Assembly (NCBI GenBank): GCA_004335635.1
Contig: QAXH01005130.1
Span: forward strand, 28,119-51,936
DNA: 23,818 bases
Direction: 5' to 3'
Source of the DNA: Chloromonas sp. AAM2
Taxonomy: Eukaryota > Chlorophyta > Chlorophyceae > Chlamydomonadales > Chlamydomonadaceae
The notes under the pieces: model-generated
What the model saw: only the letters and a program-made list of their open reading frames with translations
Told to the model about the DNA's origin: nothing
Database searches by the model: none
Position numbers and translations under genes: made by a program
Shown: in pieces, positions 21,128 through 23,818 of the stretch
How positions within the stretch are numbered: the stretch's first letter is position 1
Layout: every line of letters begins with the position of its first letter

Positions 21128-23632
21128 TTAGGAGGACGCCACCACCACTTTGAGCACCTTGCCGTAATCACCACCCACCTCCTGGTCAACCCTGCACAGC
21201 GAGAGCACGTGAGGGCAGGCACATAGGTGCACGTGGGTGCACAAAACACGCAGCAGTGCGAGTCATGCCACATACATGCAGACAGTCATGCCAACCTACG
21301 CGGCGAGACTGCACAGGTGACATGGTCCCACTGACAAGGCACACCGCATGCCTTTGAACCTCGACACTGCTTAGCTCCTCATCGTCTTGGGGCCCACACT
21401 ACCACAACAGACCTGGTCACACTACCACAACAGACCTGGTCGTACCACCACCAGACCTGACAGACCTCCAGGCCTCATCGCATAGCCAAGCGTTGTCAGC
21501 ATACCTGTGGGCGATGGACACGTTGTACTTGGACATGAACACATTGTTGATGTCCTTGAGCTTGTGGCGCCTGGCCACCAGCACACGGGTCAGCATGTCC
21601 TCGTCAGTGCCCGAGCCCTCACAGGCGGTGTAGATGAGGGTGGCGTAGTAACTGTCATGGTCCTGGACTGCGGGTGGGAGAACAGTGAGGGAAGAGCTAG
21701 CCCGGATAGACATGACACTGTGTGTGTGTGTGTGTGTGTTCTGTGCAGCGGCTTACATGTAAAGCGCTACTTAGCTGCGAAACCAGATGTAGAACTCCCT
21801 ATTGGCAGTTCCAAGAATGTCCAAGCTGCCCCGCCTCGCACGCTATTGGTCTGTCGCAACCAACCAAAACCTACAGTCCCATGGGCAAGCCGTTACTGTA
21901 GCTTGCATGTTCCATGTACCAACTCTTACCATGGATGGCGTTTCACTACAGCTAGTTAACGCTACAAGACAGTTGTAAACAGCACAAAGCAAACAAGAAG
22001 GGGCCTCAAGCCCTCTGTAGCGAGCTCTTGCAAAAAGTCAGCTGGCCTGTGCTGTGAGGGTTGCAACACCTGCCTGCAGCACCTTGGATGACACACACAC
22101 ACCACCCATGTCCCACCTCACGTCCGCGCCCCACCCACATCCCACCCATGTCACACCCAATGCCACACCCTTGTCACAACATGCCATACCTCATGTCACC
22201 CCATGTCACACCTCACGTCACACCCTATGGCACGCCCCATGTCACACCTCACGTCACACCCTACGACATGCCCCACGTCACACCCCACGTTCACACCCTG
22301 ATCACTCACTTCACCATCACCATGGCCCACTCACCCATGGCCTCCAGAGTCTTGGCAGCGAAGCCACTGAACTCCTTCTTCACAGCGCCCACCAGGGTGT
22401 GGCCGTGCTTGCGACCGTACGCTTCGTTCATTGCCTTGAGCCACCTGCGCAGGACACGCTTTGCAAGGCTTGTGAGGCACCAGCCTGGAACCTGCCTTCG
22501 GGAAGTTTCTGTGACCTTTCTGTTTAACATACAACACACTATTTTGTTTTTGAACAGAATGACTTTCAACATTGCTCATGATTCTCATGCTCATGAGATT
22601 GACGTGATCAAGATGATGAGCAAGATGCAGCAGCCTGGAACCTGTCTTCGGAAGAGAAAACCAAAAATTACAAATTCAAAGCTTCCAAGTCCACAACTTT
22701 CCTGAAGCTGGTTGCAGTGTGTGTTGAAGGTGCATGTTGCTGCCTGTATGCTCCAAGCACAACCTGGTTCAGCAATGCATGGCGCTATGAGTTTGAACAA
22801 ATCCTCGATGTTCCTTGCAAGTGACGCCTCTATCCCGGCCTGTGCTTCCTTATGCGCCCAAACCCAGGCCAAGCTGTTCAGCACTTCTAGGCATGAGCCA
22901 GAGCTGTGCAGCAGCATTGCCCATGAATAGCCCATGCGTTTGGGCCCAGGCAAGGCGAATCAGCCATGACTGTAATCTCTCTCCTGCTCTGGCTTCTGGT
23001 CTTTCTACTGAACGGATCGATCAAGGAATGTCTGATCAATCAAGCTGAATAATCTGGCTTACTAATTAAGAGCGTCTATTTGGCCACTCACGCTGGGCCT
23101 GAGCCACAGATTGCCTCCACGAAGGTGTCCTCATCAGTGCCCATCTTGCCCTGGGCAACAGACAGGAGAGACAGGGTGTTAAAGGCATTGTGAACATCTC
23201 GGCCGCGGGTGTGGGAAGTACACGTCAAAACACCATTCAAATCCCAGGGCATCCCGTTTAAATGATCTCCACACTCCAAACAGCTGCAGTAACGTTGCAG
23301 TGTCCATCAGATTACCCTCCCGTTTCTCCCCTGCCCTTTGAACCATTCCGCACCCAAACCATGCCTCACCTCTCCCGCTATGTAGGAAGCGCACTCCTCG
23401 GCACCCACACAAGGCGGCCCACCAGCCCATCTGCTGCCACCTTCCAGCAACCGGCTCCGGTCCGTCTTCGCCATTGTCCCTCTAATAACGACTGGGTATA
23501 CCACGCCGACCCCATGGCCCTTTCAACCCTTCCACCCCCAACTCCACGCCTTACCTCGCCCGCGTTGTAGAGTGTGTCCACCCAGGCGTCCACCTCCGCG
23601 GGGATAACAACTTTAGGGTTGGTGCGCTCAAA
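21128..23632 (-). CDS. ANN: Annexin B, C-terminal half (repeats 3 and 4); 5' exons beyond right edge
   Basis: Five exons: 23555-23632, 23092-23150, 22335-22444, 21505-21667 and 21128-21191. Lengths are 78, 59, 110, 163 and 64 nt, identical in size and phase to the last five exons of annexin A. They give 157 residues ending VVVASS. Repeat 3 has GKMGTDED with KKEFSG, and repeat 4 has GSGTDED with DQEVGG, so both type II Ca2+ sites look intact. Repeat 3 is nearly identical to annexin A, whereas repeat 4 differs at almost half its residues. The first exon seen is preceded by a good acceptor (gtgtgcag), so repeats 1 and 2 should lie right of the window. The gene shows no damage. It is a tandem duplicate of annexin A, with about 1.7 kb between them. 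Confidence 0.93.
21395..21440. repeat. 23-bp perfect tandem duplication
   Basis: Unit beginning cacactaccacaacagacct at 21395-21417 and 21418-21440, in the last intron of annexin B. Confidence 0.9.
21718..21740. repeat. (TG)n microsatellite
   Basis: About eleven tg dinucleotides in the annexin B intron between exons 22335-22444 and 21505-21667. Confidence 0.9.
22095..22305. repeat. Degenerate catgtcacacc / cacgtcacaccc minisatellite
   Basis: Repeated ccatgtcacacc, ctcacgtcacaccc and acgccccatgtcac units over about 200 bp. Located in the annexin B intron, ending about 30 bp from exon 22335-22444 on its donor side. Confidence 0.85.
22479..22656. repeat. Dispersed direct repeat in an annexin B intron
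   Basis: The block cagcctggaacctg(c/t)cttcgg occurs near 22481-22502 and again near 22631-22652, about 150 bp apart, in the intron between exons 23092-23150 and 22335-22444. Confidence 0.75.
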
Positions 23633-23727
23633 CTGCACACCACATCACACCGCAGTCTTGGTTGGACGTAAGCAACCTTTGCATATCGTGATTGTCCAGT
23701 CGACCTTTGCTGCTCATGTTGCCAGAC

Positions 23728-23818
23728 GCACCGTACACCCCACGCCTTGGTGATGCACAACTACTGCTGCTGTTCCTGTGTATGCACCGTACACCCCACG
23801 CCTTGGTGATGCACAACT
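23728..23818. repeat. Direct repeat of 35 bp, period 56, at right edge
   Basis: Copies 23728-23762 and 23784-23818 appear identical (gcaccgtacaccccacgcct...). They lie in the annexin B intron upstream of exon 23555-23632, and the array may continue past the window. Confidence 0.9.

Overview
The window looks like nuclear DNA from a eukaryote with intron-dense genes. The best guess is a chlorophycean green alga (Chlamydomonadales-like). The reasons are GT-AG introns of about 90-700 bp in every gene, moderate GC, many intronic minisatellites, and TGTAA pentamers (the usual chlorophycean poly(A) signal) downstream of the gene ends. The genus cannot be named from sequence alone. No prokaryotic operon, CRISPR array, rRNA or tRNA was recognised.

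Layout, left to right. (1) About 1-5.5 kb, minus strand: the N-terminal and middle part of a multi-pass membrane protein that runs into a histidine-kinase phospho-acceptor (H-box) motif. Its catalytic half lies beyond the left edge, and its introns carry several tandem repeats. (2) 6368-10407, minus strand: a complete 10-exon gene for the PP2A scaffold subunit A (581 aa, HEAT repeats). (3) About 10607-13832, plus strand: a PSME3IP1/FAM192A/NIP30 (yeast Fyv6) family gene, divergent from PP2A-A across about 200 bp. (4) 14175-14501: a 5'-truncated LINE 3' end flanked by an 11-bp target-site duplication. (5) 15339-19400, minus strand: a complete 12-exon annexin (303 aa) that includes a 7-nt microexon. 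(6) 21128 to beyond 23632, minus strand: the 3' five exons of a second annexin, a tandem paralogue with identical exon lengths and phases.

The genes are not an obvious pathway. The annexins (Ca2+-dependent membrane binding), PP2A-A (phosphatase scaffold) and the histidine kinase are signalling or membrane proteins, and the PSME3IP1/Fyv6 protein is nuclear (proteasome activator partner or splicing factor). The most unusual features are the obligatory 7-nt annexin microexon, the two independent tandem duplications of 5' splice sites in the PSME3IP1-like gene, the patchwork similarity between the two annexins, and the fresh-looking LINE fragment that brings its own TGTAA.

All exon structures were assembled by hand from splice consensus, phase continuity and family similarity. 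No alignment or RNA evidence was available.
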